A stretch of DNA of 64,000 bases from Streptococcaceae bacterium ESL0729 (lineage in GTDB: Bacteria; Bacillota; Bacilli; Lactobacillales; Streptococcaceae). Shown here in pieces: positions 20,583 to 29,813 of the stretch (its first letter is position 1; each line of letters begins with the position of its first letter). Below the pieces are notes generated by a model, which saw only the letters and a list, made by a program, of their open reading frames with translations, did not search any database and was not told the origin of the DNA. The position numbers were made by a program, and so were the translations under genes. The stretch lies in the NCBI GenBank assembly GCA_029391995.1, contig CP113924.1, positions 363,501 to 427,500 of the forward strand, in the 5' to 3' direction.

Positions 20583-20679
20583 TTGATATGCTTTAAATCC
20601 TCTTTGATAAAAGGGGTGCTAAAAGCCCATAAATATGTTAAAATATGAAAGAAATTTAGATTAGGAGATTTTTAATAAA

Positions 20680-21240
20680 ATGGTAGCAGCAAATGAATTA
20701 AAAGCAGGAATGACCTTTGAATCAGATGGTAAACTTCTGCGTGTTATTGAAGCAAGTCACCACAAACCAGGTAAAGGAAACACAATCATGCGTATGAAAC
20801 TTCGTGATGTCCGTACTGGTGCAACAACTGAAACATCATTCCGCCCAGAGGAAAAATTTGAGCAAGCAATCATCGAAACTCGCCCAGCTCAATACCTTTA
20901 CCAAATGGATGACACAGCCTTCTTCATGGACGTTGAAACTTTCGACCAATATGAAATTCCAGTCGCTCAAGTTGCTGAAGAACTTAAATATGTTCTTGAA
21001 AATGAAGAAATCAAAATTCAATTCTTTGGTACAGAAGTTATCGGTCTTACACTGCCAACAACAGTAGTTCTTACAGTTGCTGAAACTCAACCTTCAATCA
21101 AGGGAGCAACAGTTACTGGATCAGGTAAACCGGCAACTATGGAAACAGGACTTGTAGTAAACGTTCCTGACTTCATTGAAGCTGGTGAAAAACTAGAAAT
21201 CAATACTCAAACTGGTGCCTACCTAAAACGTGCTAACTAA
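20680..21240 (+). CDS. efp: Translation elongation factor P
   Basis: 186 residues, with the three beta-barrel domains of EF-P. The loop HHKPGKGNT near residue 28 carries the lysine that is modified in several bacteria. EF-P relieves ribosome stalling at polyproline. The gene stands 97 bp after pepP, with TAAAAT-like promoter sequence in the gap, and is followed by the Asp23 gene and nusB. Confidence 0.97.
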   Translation: MVAANELKAGMTFESDGKLLRVIEASHHKPGKGNTIMRMKLRDVRTGATTETSFRPEEKFEQAIIETRPAQYLYQMDDTAFFMDVETFDQYEIPVAQVAEELKYVLENEEIKIQFFGTEVIGLTLPTTVVLTVAETQPSIKGATVTGSGKPATMETGLVVNVPDFIEAGEKLEINTQTGAYLKRAN

Positions 21241-21276
21241 TTTAGCTTAAGTTTTTAGGCCTAAGAAGGGATTAAT

Positions 21277-21681
21277 ATGAAGGATATACATGTTGAAAAC
21301 CTAGGAACAGTGGTTATTTCACCTAGGGTCATTGAAACAATTGTAAATATCACAGCTTCACACATCGAAGGACTTTACTCTCTAAGAAATAAGAGCTTTT
21401 CTGATATTTTAGGGAAGAAGGCTGAAGGACGTGGTGTCTATATTAGCCAGGACGAAGAAGGTGTGGTTGATGTTGATATTTATGCATTCATGATTTATGG
21501 CGTGAATGTGCCAAATGTTGCCATGAAGATGCAAGAAGAGGTTAAAGAAGTCGTTTATAATATGACAGGTATTGAAATCAACGATATCAATATCCATGTT
21601 TCAGGAATTGTACCTGAGAAGACTCCAAAACCAAAACGTACAGATTTATTTGATGGAGGAGATTTTCTAGATGGCGAATAA
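21277..21681 (+). CDS. Asp23/Gls24 family protein (YqhY-type)
   Basis: 134 residues of the Asp23 family (GTVVISPRVIETIVNITASHIEGLYSLR). The efp-nusB setting identifies the YqhY-type member, whose loss in Bacillus selects for changes in acetyl-CoA carboxylase. No membrane segment is present. The stop overlaps nusB by 11 bp. Confidence 0.88.
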   Translation: MKDIHVENLGTVVISPRVIETIVNITASHIEGLYSLRNKSFSDILGKKAEGRGVYISQDEEGVVDVDIYAFMIYGVNVPNVAMKMQEEVKEVVYNMTGIEINDINIHVSGIVPEKTPKPKRTDLFDGGDFLDGE

Positions 21682-22078
21682 AAAGATGAGTCAGCATGAG
21701 ATTCGTATGAGTGCTGTACAAGCTCTTTATTCTCTAGAACTGCAAGAAGAAGCGTCAGTTAGTGATGTGATGGATTTTGTCATGTCATACGATGAATTTC
21801 CAGAGAGCACTCCAAGATACTTGGAAACTTTAGTCCGCGGGGTGCAGATAAACAAACACACGCTAGATGAGAAGATAGCTGAGTTTATCAAGAGTCCTTG
21901 GACATTTGAGAGGCTTACAAATATTGAACGTGTGATTTTACGTCTTGGAGCTTACGAAATCTTATATGCTGAAACACCAAATGTTGTTGCAGTTAACGAA
22001 GCAATTGAGCTTGCAAAAGATTTCAATGATGAAAAGGCGGCTAAATTCATAAACGGAGTACTAACCAATTTAGTATAG
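21671..22078 (+). CDS. nusB: Transcription antitermination factor NusB
   Basis: 135 residues, all-helical. Signatures are RMSAVQALYSLE near residue 10 and NIERVILRLGAYEILY near 87, then AVNEAIELAK. It works with NusE (S10) in rRNA antitermination. A terminator follows directly. Confidence 0.95.
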   Translation: MANKKMSQHEIRMSAVQALYSLELQEEASVSDVMDFVMSYDEFPESTPRYLETLVRGVQINKHTLDEKIAEFIKSPWTFERLTNIERVILRLGAYEILYAETPNVVAVNEAIELAKDFNDEKAAKFINGVLTNLV

Positions 22079-22082
22079 CAAG

Positions 22083-22107
22083 AAGACGGTTTTTATCGTC
22101 TTTTTTT
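22083..22107 (+). terminator. Intrinsic terminator after nusB
   Basis: AAGACG and CGTCTT form the stem and a run of seven T follows. A TATAAT at 22110-22115 lies just behind it and may be the -10 for rapZ. Confidence 0.8.
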
Positions 22108-22168
22108 GTTATAATTAAAGGCAATATGGAACCCTTATGATTTACTAGTAGGAAAAAGGAGGATAAAG

Positions 22169-23053
22169 ATGCTTGATTTAGTTATCGTAACAGGAATGAG
22201 TGGGGCGGGTAAGACAGTTGCCATCCAGTCCTTTGAAGATATGGGATATTTTACAATTGACAACATGCCCCCAAATCTCATTGAAAAATTTATTGGTTTA
22301 CTTGCGACTGACAAGGAAGCAAATATTAGTAAGCTTGCCATGGTCGTTGATATGAGATCAAGAAGCTTCTTTGATGAGCTCCAGGAAGTTATCAATGATT
22401 TAAGTGACTTGCCTTCTGTTAATTTTAGAATTTTATTTTTAGATGCTAGTGACACTGAGCTTGTGGCCCGTTATAAGGAGACTAGAAGGAGTCATCCCCT
22501 TGCCAGTGAGGGCAGGGTTTTGGATGGTATTTTAAAGGAGCGTGAACTTTTAGCTCCCCTTAAATCATTTGCTCAAAATGTTTTTGATACAAGCAAGATG
22601 TCACCAAGAAACTTACGTAGTCAGATTCTTGCTGATTTTTCAGATGATACAGTGCAACCTTTTAGGATTGAGGTTATGAGCTTTGGCTTTAAATACGGCC
22701 TGCCTCTTGATGCAGACCTGGTCTTTGATGTCCGCTTCCTGCCCAATCCCCACTATGTTCCTGATCTTCGTAATAAGACAGGAATGGATGATGAGGTCTA
22801 TAACTATGTCATGTCGGCTCCTGAATCAGACGATTTTTTCAAAAATCTTGAAAACCTGCTTTTACCGATTATCCCAGGCTATGAAAAGGAAGGAAAGTCA
22901 GTCCTTACCATTGCCATTGGTTGTACAGGTGGTCAACATCGGTCAGTATCCTTTGCCAGAAGACTTGCCAGCAGCCTGAAAAATGAGGGCTGGAAGGTGA
23001 ATGAAGTTCACAGGGATATGGCCAAGAGAAAAGAGACAGTTAATAGATCATGA
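22169..23053 (+). CDS. rapZ: RNase adapter/nucleotide-binding protein RapZ (YvcJ)
   Basis: 294 residues. The P-loop GMSGAGKT is near residue 8 and the C-terminal domain contains [11 protein letters not shown] near 255. In Bacillus YvcJ binds ATP/GTP and affects competence; in E. coli RapZ senses glucosamine-6-phosphate. It is the first gene of the conserved rapZ-yvcK-whiA unit and overlaps yvcK by 4 bp. Confidence 0.95.
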   Translation: MLDLVIVTGMSGAGKTVAIQSFEDMGYFTIDNMPPNLIEKFIGLLATDKEANISKLAMVVDMRSRSFFDELQEVINDLSDLPSVNFRILFLDASDTELVARYKETRRSHPLASEGRVLDGILKERELLAPLKSFAQNVFDTSKMSPRNLRSQILADFSDDTVQPFRIEVMSFGFKYGLPLDADLVFDVRFLPNPHYVPDLRNKTGMDDEVYNYVMSAPESDDFFKNLENLLLPIIPGYEKEGKSVLTIAIGCTGGQHRSVSFARRLASSLKNEGWKVNEVHRDMAKRKETVNRS

Positions 23054-24027
23054 GAAAGAAGAAGATTGTAATAATTGGTGGAGGGACTGGGATTCCAGTT
23101 CTTTTACGCAGCTTAAGAAATGAAAATGTTGACCTAACAGCCATTGTGACTGTGGCTGATGACGGAGGCAGCAGTGGCGAGATTATCAACTCGATTGGCA
23201 TGGCACCACCTGGGGACTTGCGAAATGTCTTGGTTGCCATGAGTGATATGCCAAAGTTCTATGAACGGGTATTTCAGTACCGCTTTAATGAATCAGATGG
23301 TCCCCTTGCGGGTCATCCCCTGGGGAATTTAATTATTGCTGGAATTAGTGAGATGCAAAGTTCGACCTACAATGCTGTTCAAATTCTTGCCAAATTCCTT
23401 CATATTGATGGCAATGTCTTCCCTTCTAGCGAGCAAGGTTTAACCCTTCATGCGGTCTTTGAAGACGGCCATGAGGTAGTGGGTGAAAGTAAGATTGCGG
23501 ACTATAAGGGACAAATTGACCATGTTTATGTGACCAATACTTTCGACGGGAAAAAAGCTCATGCCAGCCGCAAGGTGGTCAAGGCCATCATGGAAGCAGA
23601 TACCATTGTTGTAGGGCCTGGTAGTCTCTTTACGAGCATTTTACCCAACATGGTAATTGATGAAATTGGTCAGGCCCTTCTTGATACCCCTGCTCAAATC
23701 GTCTACGTATGTAATATCATGACCCAAAGGGGGGAGACTGAGCACTTTACAGACGCTGAACACGTTAGGGTCCTTCATAAGCACCTGGGTCAAAAATTTA
23801 TTGATACAGTTCTGGTCAATATTGAAGAAGTTCCAAAGGAGTACATGAATACTCATAAGTTTGATGAGTATCTGGTCCAGGTTGACCATGATTTTAAAGG
23901 TTTGAGTCAGGAGGTAAAAAGGATTATTTCTGCCAACTTCCTAAAGCTTGAACGGGGTGGAGCCTTCCATGATGGGGACGGTGTAGCCAAAGAAATCCTA
24001 AAGATTAGTGAAAGGGTCTTGCCATGA
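23050..24027 (+). CDS. yvcK: Gluconeogenesis factor YvcK
   Basis: 325 residues of the CofD-like fold. It opens with [10 protein letters not shown], followed by [11 protein letters not shown] near residue 36 and APPGDLRN near 55. YvcK is needed for cell shape and growth on gluconeogenic carbon sources and is a kinase substrate in Bacillus. ATGA overlaps join it to both neighbours. Confidence 0.95.
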   Translation: MRKKKIVIIGGGTGIPVLLRSLRNENVDLTAIVTVADDGGSSGEIINSIGMAPPGDLRNVLVAMSDMPKFYERVFQYRFNESDGPLAGHPLGNLIIAGISEMQSSTYNAVQILAKFLHIDGNVFPSSEQGLTLHAVFEDGHEVVGESKIADYKGQIDHVYVTNTFDGKKAHASRKVVKAIMEADTIVVGPGSLFTSILPNMVIDEIGQALLDTPAQIVYVCNIMTQRGETEHFTDAEHVRVLHKHLGQKFIDTVLVNIEEVPKEYMNTHKFDEYLVQVDHDFKGLSQEVKRIISANFLKLERGGAFHDGDGVAKEILKISERVLP

Positions 24028-24947
24028 GTTTTTCAACGGAAGTAAAAAAGGAATTAACTTCCTTGGACAATAGCCCAGTTGTTTTGATGGCTTTGATTAG
24101 GATGAATGGCTCCCTTGGTTTGGCAAGGGAGCTTACCCTTTCAATCAGCACAGAGAATGCCACAACTGCCCGCTATACCTACAATCTTTTCATGAAACTC
24201 TATCAAATTAAATCAGAGATTAAAACCCAGCAGAAGACAACCCTATCTAAAAACCGGATTTACACCGTCTATATTGATAAAAATGTAAATTCCCTCCTAG
24301 ATGACCTTGATTTAGCAGATGGACTTTTACTGGACAATGGAATTCCAGGGTCAATTAAATATGACGACAAGAAAAGTATCCTTTATTTAAGGGGCGTCTT
24401 TTTGTCAAATGGTAATATCAGTGATCCAGAAAGTGGTAAATATCACTTGGAACTAAGCTCTGTTTACCAGGAGCATGCTGAGGATTTAAAGGAGGTTCTT
24501 GAAAATCTTGGCTTTAATGCAAGGCTTCATGAGAGGAAGAATCGCTATATTGTCTATCTGACGAGTTCTGAGCAGATTATGGATTTTTTAACCATGATTG
24601 GAGCCATTAGTGCAAGACTTAGGTATGAAAATGCTAAAATTATTAAGGAGATGAGAAATCAGGCCAACAGGCGGGCTAATTTTGAGACGGCAAATCTAGG
24701 GAAGACTGTCAATGCTTCCTATGACATGATTGAAAAGATTGAATTACTCGATGAAAAACTAGGACTTGATCAGCTTCCTGACAATTTGTCAGAAGTTGCA
24801 AGAATCAGGCTCAAGCATCCAGATCTTACCATCAAGGAGCTTGGAGAGATTATGTCACCTCCCTTGGGGAAAAGTGGGGTAAATCATAGACTAAGAAAAA
24901 TTAGTCAGCTGGCCCAGACCTATATTGATGATAAAAAACCTGACTAA
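24024..24947 (+). CDS. whiA: DNA-binding protein WhiA
   Basis: 307 residues. A LAGLIDADG-like N-terminal domain (LRGVFLSNGNISDPES near residue 130) is followed by a helix-turn-helix part (LSEVARIRLKHPDLTIKELG near 260). WhiA acts in sporulation in actinomycetes and in chromosome segregation and division in Firmicutes. It is the third gene of the rapZ unit. Confidence 0.95.
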   Translation: MSFSTEVKKELTSLDNSPVVLMALIRMNGSLGLARELTLSISTENATTARYTYNLFMKLYQIKSEIKTQQKTTLSKNRIYTVYIDKNVNSLLDDLDLADGLLLDNGIPGSIKYDDKKSILYLRGVFLSNGNISDPESGKYHLELSSVYQEHAEDLKEVLENLGFNARLHERKNRYIVYLTSSEQIMDFLTMIGAISARLRYENAKIIKEMRNQANRRANFETANLGKTVNASYDMIEKIELLDEKLGLDQLPDNLSEVARIRLKHPDLTIKELGEIMSPPLGKSGVNHRLRKISQLAQTYIDDKKPD

Positions 24948-24977
24948 TAAGAAATGAAAGATTATGATTTTTTTTGA

Positions 24978-25005
24978 TTGACTTTGAGCGATTATGGTGT
25001 ATAAT
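24978..25005 (+). promoter_or_regulatory. Promoter of fruRKA
   Basis: TTGACT (24978-24983) and TATAAT (25000-25005) are 16 bp apart, 33 bp before the fruR start. Confidence 0.8.
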
Positions 25006-25010
25006 TGAGA

Positions 25011-25025
25011 TGGAAACGGTTTCCA
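25011..25025 (+). promoter_or_regulatory. cre-like CcpA operator over the fru start site
   Basis: TGGAAACGGTTTCCA is an almost perfect palindrome and matches 13 of 14 positions of TGNAANCGNTNNCA. It begins 5 bp after the -10, on the expected transcription start, which suits repression by CcpA when glucose is present. Confidence 0.65.
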
Positions 25026-25037
25026 TAAGGAGAAAAT

Positions 25038-25733
25038 ATGCTTGCCAATGATCGAAAAAAAGTAATCCTATCAGAATTAAGTTCTAGGGGAAGCGTAACC
25101 ATTGAATATTTGTGTGGCCTTACTGGTGCCTCCGTTTCAACCTTGAGGCGGGATTTGACTGGCCTTGAGCGGCAGGGCAAACTTGTCCGCGTTCATGGTG
25201 GAGCTGAGCCGATTAAAAGTTTATCTGGTGAAGCCAGTATTAGTGAAAAAACGGTCAAAAACGTTCAAAAAAAGGAAATGATTGCTGATATGGCACTGAC
25301 CCATCTAAGCGATGGCGACGTCATTTTTTTGGATGCTGGTAGTACGACTGGTATGATGATTGAAGGTCTGCAAAGGTTCAATGGTAGTCTAACGATTGTA
25401 ACCAACAGTGTTACCCACGCTTCAAAATTGATCAAAGATCATATAACCATTTACATTCTAGGTGGATTTATTAAAAATTTAACTGACGCAGTTATTGGGT
25501 CAGATGCCGTCCAGCAAATGGAGCAGTTTAATTTTACCAAGGCCTTCTTGGGGGCTAATGCCATCGGTGATGAGTACATAAGTACTCCCGACATGGAAGA
25601 GGCAAATATTAAGCAGGCAGCCCTTAAAAGGGCACAAGAAACTTACGTACTAGCTGATAGGAGCAAGTTTAACAAGTTGAATTTGATAAACTTTGCTAAA
25701 GTATCAGAGGTAATAATATTAACTAATAGCTAG
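25038..25733 (+). CDS. fruR: DeoR family regulator of the fructose operon
   Basis: 231 residues. The N-terminal DeoR winged helix has GSVTIEYLCGLTGASVSTLRRDL-like sequence near residues 17-40. The C-terminal sugar-phosphate sensing domain contains IFLDAGSTT near 96. FruR usually responds to fructose-1-phosphate. The gene is the first of fruR-fruK-fruA, with AAGGAG before its ATG. Confidence 0.9.
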   Translation: MLANDRKKVILSELSSRGSVTIEYLCGLTGASVSTLRRDLTGLERQGKLVRVHGGAEPIKSLSGEASISEKTVKNVQKKEMIADMALTHLSDGDVIFLDAGSTTGMMIEGLQRFNGSLTIVTNSVTHASKLIKDHITIYILGGFIKNLTDAVIGSDAVQQMEQFNFTKAFLGANAIGDEYISTPDMEEANIKQAALKRAQETYVLADRSKFNKLNLINFAKVSEVIILTNS

Positions 25734-25742
25734 GAGATTAAG

Positions 25743-26654
25743 ATGATTTACACAGTAACTTTAAATCCTTCTATCGATTATATTGTTCGCTTACCACAAG
25801 TTGTGGTGGGAGAAGTCAATCGAATGGATAGTGATGACAAATATGCTGGTGGAAAGGGAATTAATGTCAGTCGAGTTTTAGCAAGGCTTTCAAAAAATTC
25901 AACAGCATTGGGTTTTCTAGGAGGATTTACAGGGGAGTTCATTGAAAAGACTCTCTTGGAAGAAAAAATCAACACGGCCTTCGTTGCTGTTGATCAAGAT
26001 ACCCGTATCAATGTAAAGATTAAGGCTGACCAGGAAACGGAAATTAATGGGCAAGGTCCAGCAATTACCTCTGAGCAGCTTGATGAATTACTTGGTGGTT
26101 TAGCAAAATTAACAGACCAGGATACGGTTGTTTTTGCAGGAAGTGCTCCAGCCTCTTTAGGTAATGAAGTTTATAAAAAATTAATTTCAACTGCCAAAGA
26201 ATCAGGAGCAGAGGTTGTTTGTGACTTTGAAGGACAAACCCTTTTAGATGCTTTAGAGCACAAGCCCCTTCTTGTTAAACCAAACAATCATGAACTTGGA
26301 GCCATCTTTGATGTTAAGTTTGAGTCAACTGAGGAAATCATCCCTTACGCTCAAAAGGTTCTTGAAATGGGTGCCCAAAATGTAATCATTTCAATGGCTG
26401 GAGATGGAGCCCTTCTTGTAAATAAGGAAGGTAGCTATTTTGCAAAACCAATCAAGGGAGTGGTTAAAAATTCAGTTGGTGCTGGAGATTCAATGGTTGC
26501 AGGATTTACTGGTAAGTATGAAGAAAGCCAAAATGCAGTTGAAGCCTTTGCCCTTGGAGTGGCATGTGGAACGGCTACAGCTTTCTCAGATGACCTGGCT
26601 ACAGCCGACTTTATTGAGGAAACACTGAAAAAAGTAGAAATTACAAAACTATAG
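25743..26654 (+). CDS. fruK: 1-phosphofructokinase
   Basis: 303 residues of the PfkB family. Signatures are TLNPSIDYIV at the start, GGKGINVSRVL near residue 38 and the catalytic GAGDSMVAG near 249. It converts fructose-1-phosphate, the product of FruA, to fructose-1,6-bisphosphate. It starts 9 bp after fruR and lies 10 bp before fruA. Confidence 0.95.
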   Translation: MIYTVTLNPSIDYIVRLPQVVVGEVNRMDSDDKYAGGKGINVSRVLARLSKNSTALGFLGGFTGEFIEKTLLEEKINTAFVAVDQDTRINVKIKADQETEINGQGPAITSEQLDELLGGLAKLTDQDTVVFAGSAPASLGNEVYKKLISTAKESGAEVVCDFEGQTLLDALEHKPLLVKPNNHELGAIFDVKFESTEEIIPYAQKVLEMGAQNVIISMAGDGALLVNKEGSYFAKPIKGVVKNSVGAGDSMVAGFTGKYEESQNAVEAFALGVACGTATAFSDDLATADFIEETLKKVEITKL

Positions 26655-26664
26655 GAGAAAAATT

Positions 26665-28623
26665 ATGGAAATTACAGACTTACTTGTAAAAAATGCCATG
26701 ATCATGGACCTTCAAGCTACAGATAAGCTTGGGGCAATTGATGAAATGGTTGACAAACTTTACCAAACAGGCCGCATCACAGATAAGGAAGTCTTCAAGC
26801 AAGGTATCCTAAACCGTGAAGCTCAAACTTCAACAGGTCTTGGTGACGGAGTAGCAATGCCTCATGCCAAGAATGAAGCAGTAAAAGAAGCAACTATCCT
26901 TTTTGCTAAATCAAATAAGGGTGTTGACTATGAAGCCCTTGATGGACAACCTACATATGTGTTCTTTATGATTGCAGCACCTGCTGGAGCAAATGATACT
27001 CACTTAGCAGCTCTTGCAAGCCTTTCTAAGTACCTTATGCAAGCAGGATTTATTGATAAACTTCGTAAGACTACTACACCTGACCAAGTAATTGCTCTTT
27101 TCAAACAAGAAGGTGAAGAAGTTAAGGCCGAAGCAGCTCAAGAGTCAAAAGAAGATAAAACTCCATCAACTGGAAAATTTGTTGTAGCTGTTACAGCATG
27201 TACAACAGGTATCGCCCACACTTACATGGCCGAAGAAGCTCTTAAGAAAAAAGCAGCTGAAATGGGTGTTGGAATCAAGGTTGAAACTAACGGAGCCGGT
27301 GGTGTTGGTAACAAACTTACTGCTGAGGACATTAAGCGTGCTGATGGTGTAATCATTGCAGCTGACAAGGCTGTTGACATGGGACGTTTTGATGGTAAAC
27401 CTTTAATCAACCGCCCAGTTAAAGATGGTATTACTAATTCTGAAAACCTAATTGAAGAAGCAGCTAGTGGTAAACTTCCAGTCTACCATGCAGCTGAAGG
27501 AAGTGGTTCATCTGATGAATCTGGCGATGATGTAGGTCTTGGTAAGAAATTCTACAAACACCTAATGAGTGGGGTTTCATCAATGCTTCCATTCGTAATC
27601 GGTGGAGGAATTGCCATTGCCATTGCCTTCTTGATTGATAATGCTATGGGTGTGCCAAAGGATCAATTATCAAACCTTGGTACCTACAATGAGCTTGCTA
27701 GTCTCTTTAAACACATCGGTGGAGCAGCCTTTGACTTCATGCTACCAGTTCTAGCTGGATATATTGCTTACTCAATCGCTGAAAAACCAGGTATGGTTGC
27801 TGGTTTCGTAGCTGGATACGTTGCTCAATCTGGACTTGCTTGGGGACATGTTCCATTTGCTAAGGATGCAAGCATTGCCCTAGGTACACCTTCAGGATTC
27901 CTAGGAGCCTTGGTTGGTGGTTTCGTAGCCGGTGGAGTAATCATCTTACTTAAGAAAGCTCTAGTCGTTCTTCCACGTGCCCTTGATGGTATCAAAGCAA
28001 TCCTACTTTACCCAGTTCTTGGTGTAATTATCACAGGATTTGCAATGCTTCTAATCAATGTACCAATGAGTGCTATCAACACAGGTCTTAATGACTTCCT
28101 AACTAACATGAGCGGAACATCAGCAGTCCTTATGGGAGCTTTAGTTGGTGGAATGATGTCAGTTGATATGGGTGGACCAGTTAATAAGGCAGCTTACGTC
28201 TTTGCGACAGGTACACTTGCAGCAACAGTTGCAACAGGTGGTAGTGAAGTAATGGCTGCTACTATGGCTGGTGGTATGGTTCCACCTCTTGCAGTATTCG
28301 TAGCAACTATGATCTTCAAAGATAAATTCACTAAAGATGAACGTCAAGCAGGTGTTACAAACATTGTAACAGGTCTTTCATTCATCACAGAGGGAGCTAT
28401 TCCATTTGGAGCAGCTGACCCAGCTCGTGCTATCCCATCATTCGTTGTAGGTTCAGCAATCACAGGTGCCCTAGTAGGATTCTCACACATCAAACTTATG
28501 GCTCCTCACGGAGGAATCTTCGTACTTGCCCTAACAAGCAACCCACTTCTTTACCTAGTATACATTGCAATTGGTGCAGTTATCGGTGGTGTTATGTTTG
28601 GAGCACTTCGTAAGAAAAAATAA
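26665..28623 (+). CDS. fruA: PTS fructose transporter subunit IIABC
   Basis: 652 residues in IIA-IIB-IIC order. The IIA phospho-His is in GVAMPHAKN near residue 66, the IIB phospho-Cys in VTACTTGIAHT near 178, and a hydrophobic IIC domain runs from about 290 to the end. It imports fructose as fructose-1-phosphate. The regular, GC-richer codon use suggests high expression. A terminator follows. Confidence 0.96.
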   Translation: MEITDLLVKNAMIMDLQATDKLGAIDEMVDKLYQTGRITDKEVFKQGILNREAQTSTGLGDGVAMPHAKNEAVKEATILFAKSNKGVDYEALDGQPTYVFFMIAAPAGANDTHLAALASLSKYLMQAGFIDKLRKTTTPDQVIALFKQEGEEVKAEAAQESKEDKTPSTGKFVVAVTACTTGIAHTYMAEEALKKKAAEMGVGIKVETNGAGGVGNKLTAEDIKRADGVIIAADKAVDMGRFDGKPLINRPVKDGITNSENLIEEAASGKLPVYHAAEGSGSSDESGDDVGLGKKFYKHLMSGVSSMLPFVIGGGIAIAIAFLIDNAMGVPKDQLSNLGTYNELASLFKHIGGAAFDFMLPVLAGYIAYSIAEKPGMVAGFVAGYVAQSGLAWGHVPFAKDASIALGTPSGFLGALVGGFVAGGVIILLKKALVVLPRALDGIKAILLYPVLGVIITGFAMLLINVPMSAINTGLNDFLTNMSGTSAVLMGALVGGMMSVDMGGPVNKAAYVFATGTLAATVATGGSEVMAATMAGGMVPPLAVFVATMIFKDKFTKDERQAGVTNIVTGLSFITEGAIPFGAADPARAIPSFVVGSAITGALVGFSHIKLMAPHGGIFVLALTSNPLLYLVYIAIGAVIGGVMFGALRKKK

Positions 28624-28634
28624 TTTTTAAAAAG

Positions 28635-28666
28635 AAAGAGTAAACTTGCTTTACTCTTTTTCTTTT
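28635..28666 (+). terminator. Terminator after fruA
   Basis: A 10-bp stem (28635-28644 with 28650-28659), 5-nt loop CTTGC and a T-rich tail. Confidence 0.85.
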
Positions 28667-28717
28667 GGATGAAATATTACGTTTAAATTACATTTTTAGT
28701 TTTTAGGGGAAGGAACA

Positions 28718-28726
28718 TGCTATAAT
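28718..28726 (+). promoter_or_regulatory. Extended -10 promoter of gmk
   Basis: TGCTATAAT lies 66 bp before the gmk ATG, with a poor -35. Confidence 0.6.
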
Positions 28727-28782
28727 GAGATATCTTATTTGAGCTTATTAAAAAATTCAATAAAGAAGATTAATATTTTTAA

Positions 28783-29400
<618 letters not shown>

Positions 29401-29421
29401 GACTAAAGGAGAAATAATATT

Positions 29422-29742
29422 ATGATGTTAAAACCATCTATCGACAAACTACTAGACAAGGTTGATTCAAAATACTCACTAGTGATTCTTGAGAGTAAAC
29501 GTGCCCATGAATTAAATGAAGGAGCTCAGGCTACAACCGACTTTAAGTCAGTTAAGCCTACCCTTAAAGCCTTAGAAGAAATTGAAGCAGGAACTGTAAC
29601 AATTCACCCAGATCCAGAGGGTAAAAGAGAAGCACGCAGGCTTGCAGCTGAAGCTGAGGTAGCCCGCTTGCAAGAAGAAGAAAGACAAATCAAGGAACGT
29701 ATTGCACAAGAGCAAGAAGTTGAAGCTAATAAAGGTAAATAA
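29422..29742 (+). CDS. rpoZ: RNA polymerase omega subunit
   Basis: 106 residues. The conserved N-terminal part ([19 protein letters not shown], then [12 protein letters not shown]) binds the beta' subunit, and a Glu/Arg-rich helical tail follows. The first of two adjacent ATG codons has better spacing to AAGGAG. It is followed by a GU-rich hairpin. Confidence 0.93.
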   Translation: MMLKPSIDKLLDKVDSKYSLVILESKRAHELNEGAQATTDFKSVKPTLKALEEIEAGTVTIHPDPEGKREARRLAAEAEVARLQEEERQIKERIAQEQEVEANKGK

Positions 29743-29759
29743 GTTCTAGTATGTGGAAT

Positions 29760-29795
29760 GGAGATTGGGGGATTCCCAGTCTCTACTTTTGTTTT
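29760..29795 (+). terminator. Probable weak terminator after rpoZ
   Basis: GGAGATTGGG pairs with CCCAGTCTCT (two G-U pairs) around a 5-nt loop, followed by ACTTTTGTTTT. The short distance to priA suggests partial read-through. Confidence 0.55.
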
Positions 29796-29813
29796 AGGAA
29801 GGATTTTATTTTA

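Noticed and set aside
20599..20616. Terminator after pepP
   Set aside because: CCTCTTT pairs with AAAGGGG-like sequence, but no T-run follows, so termination cannot be supported.
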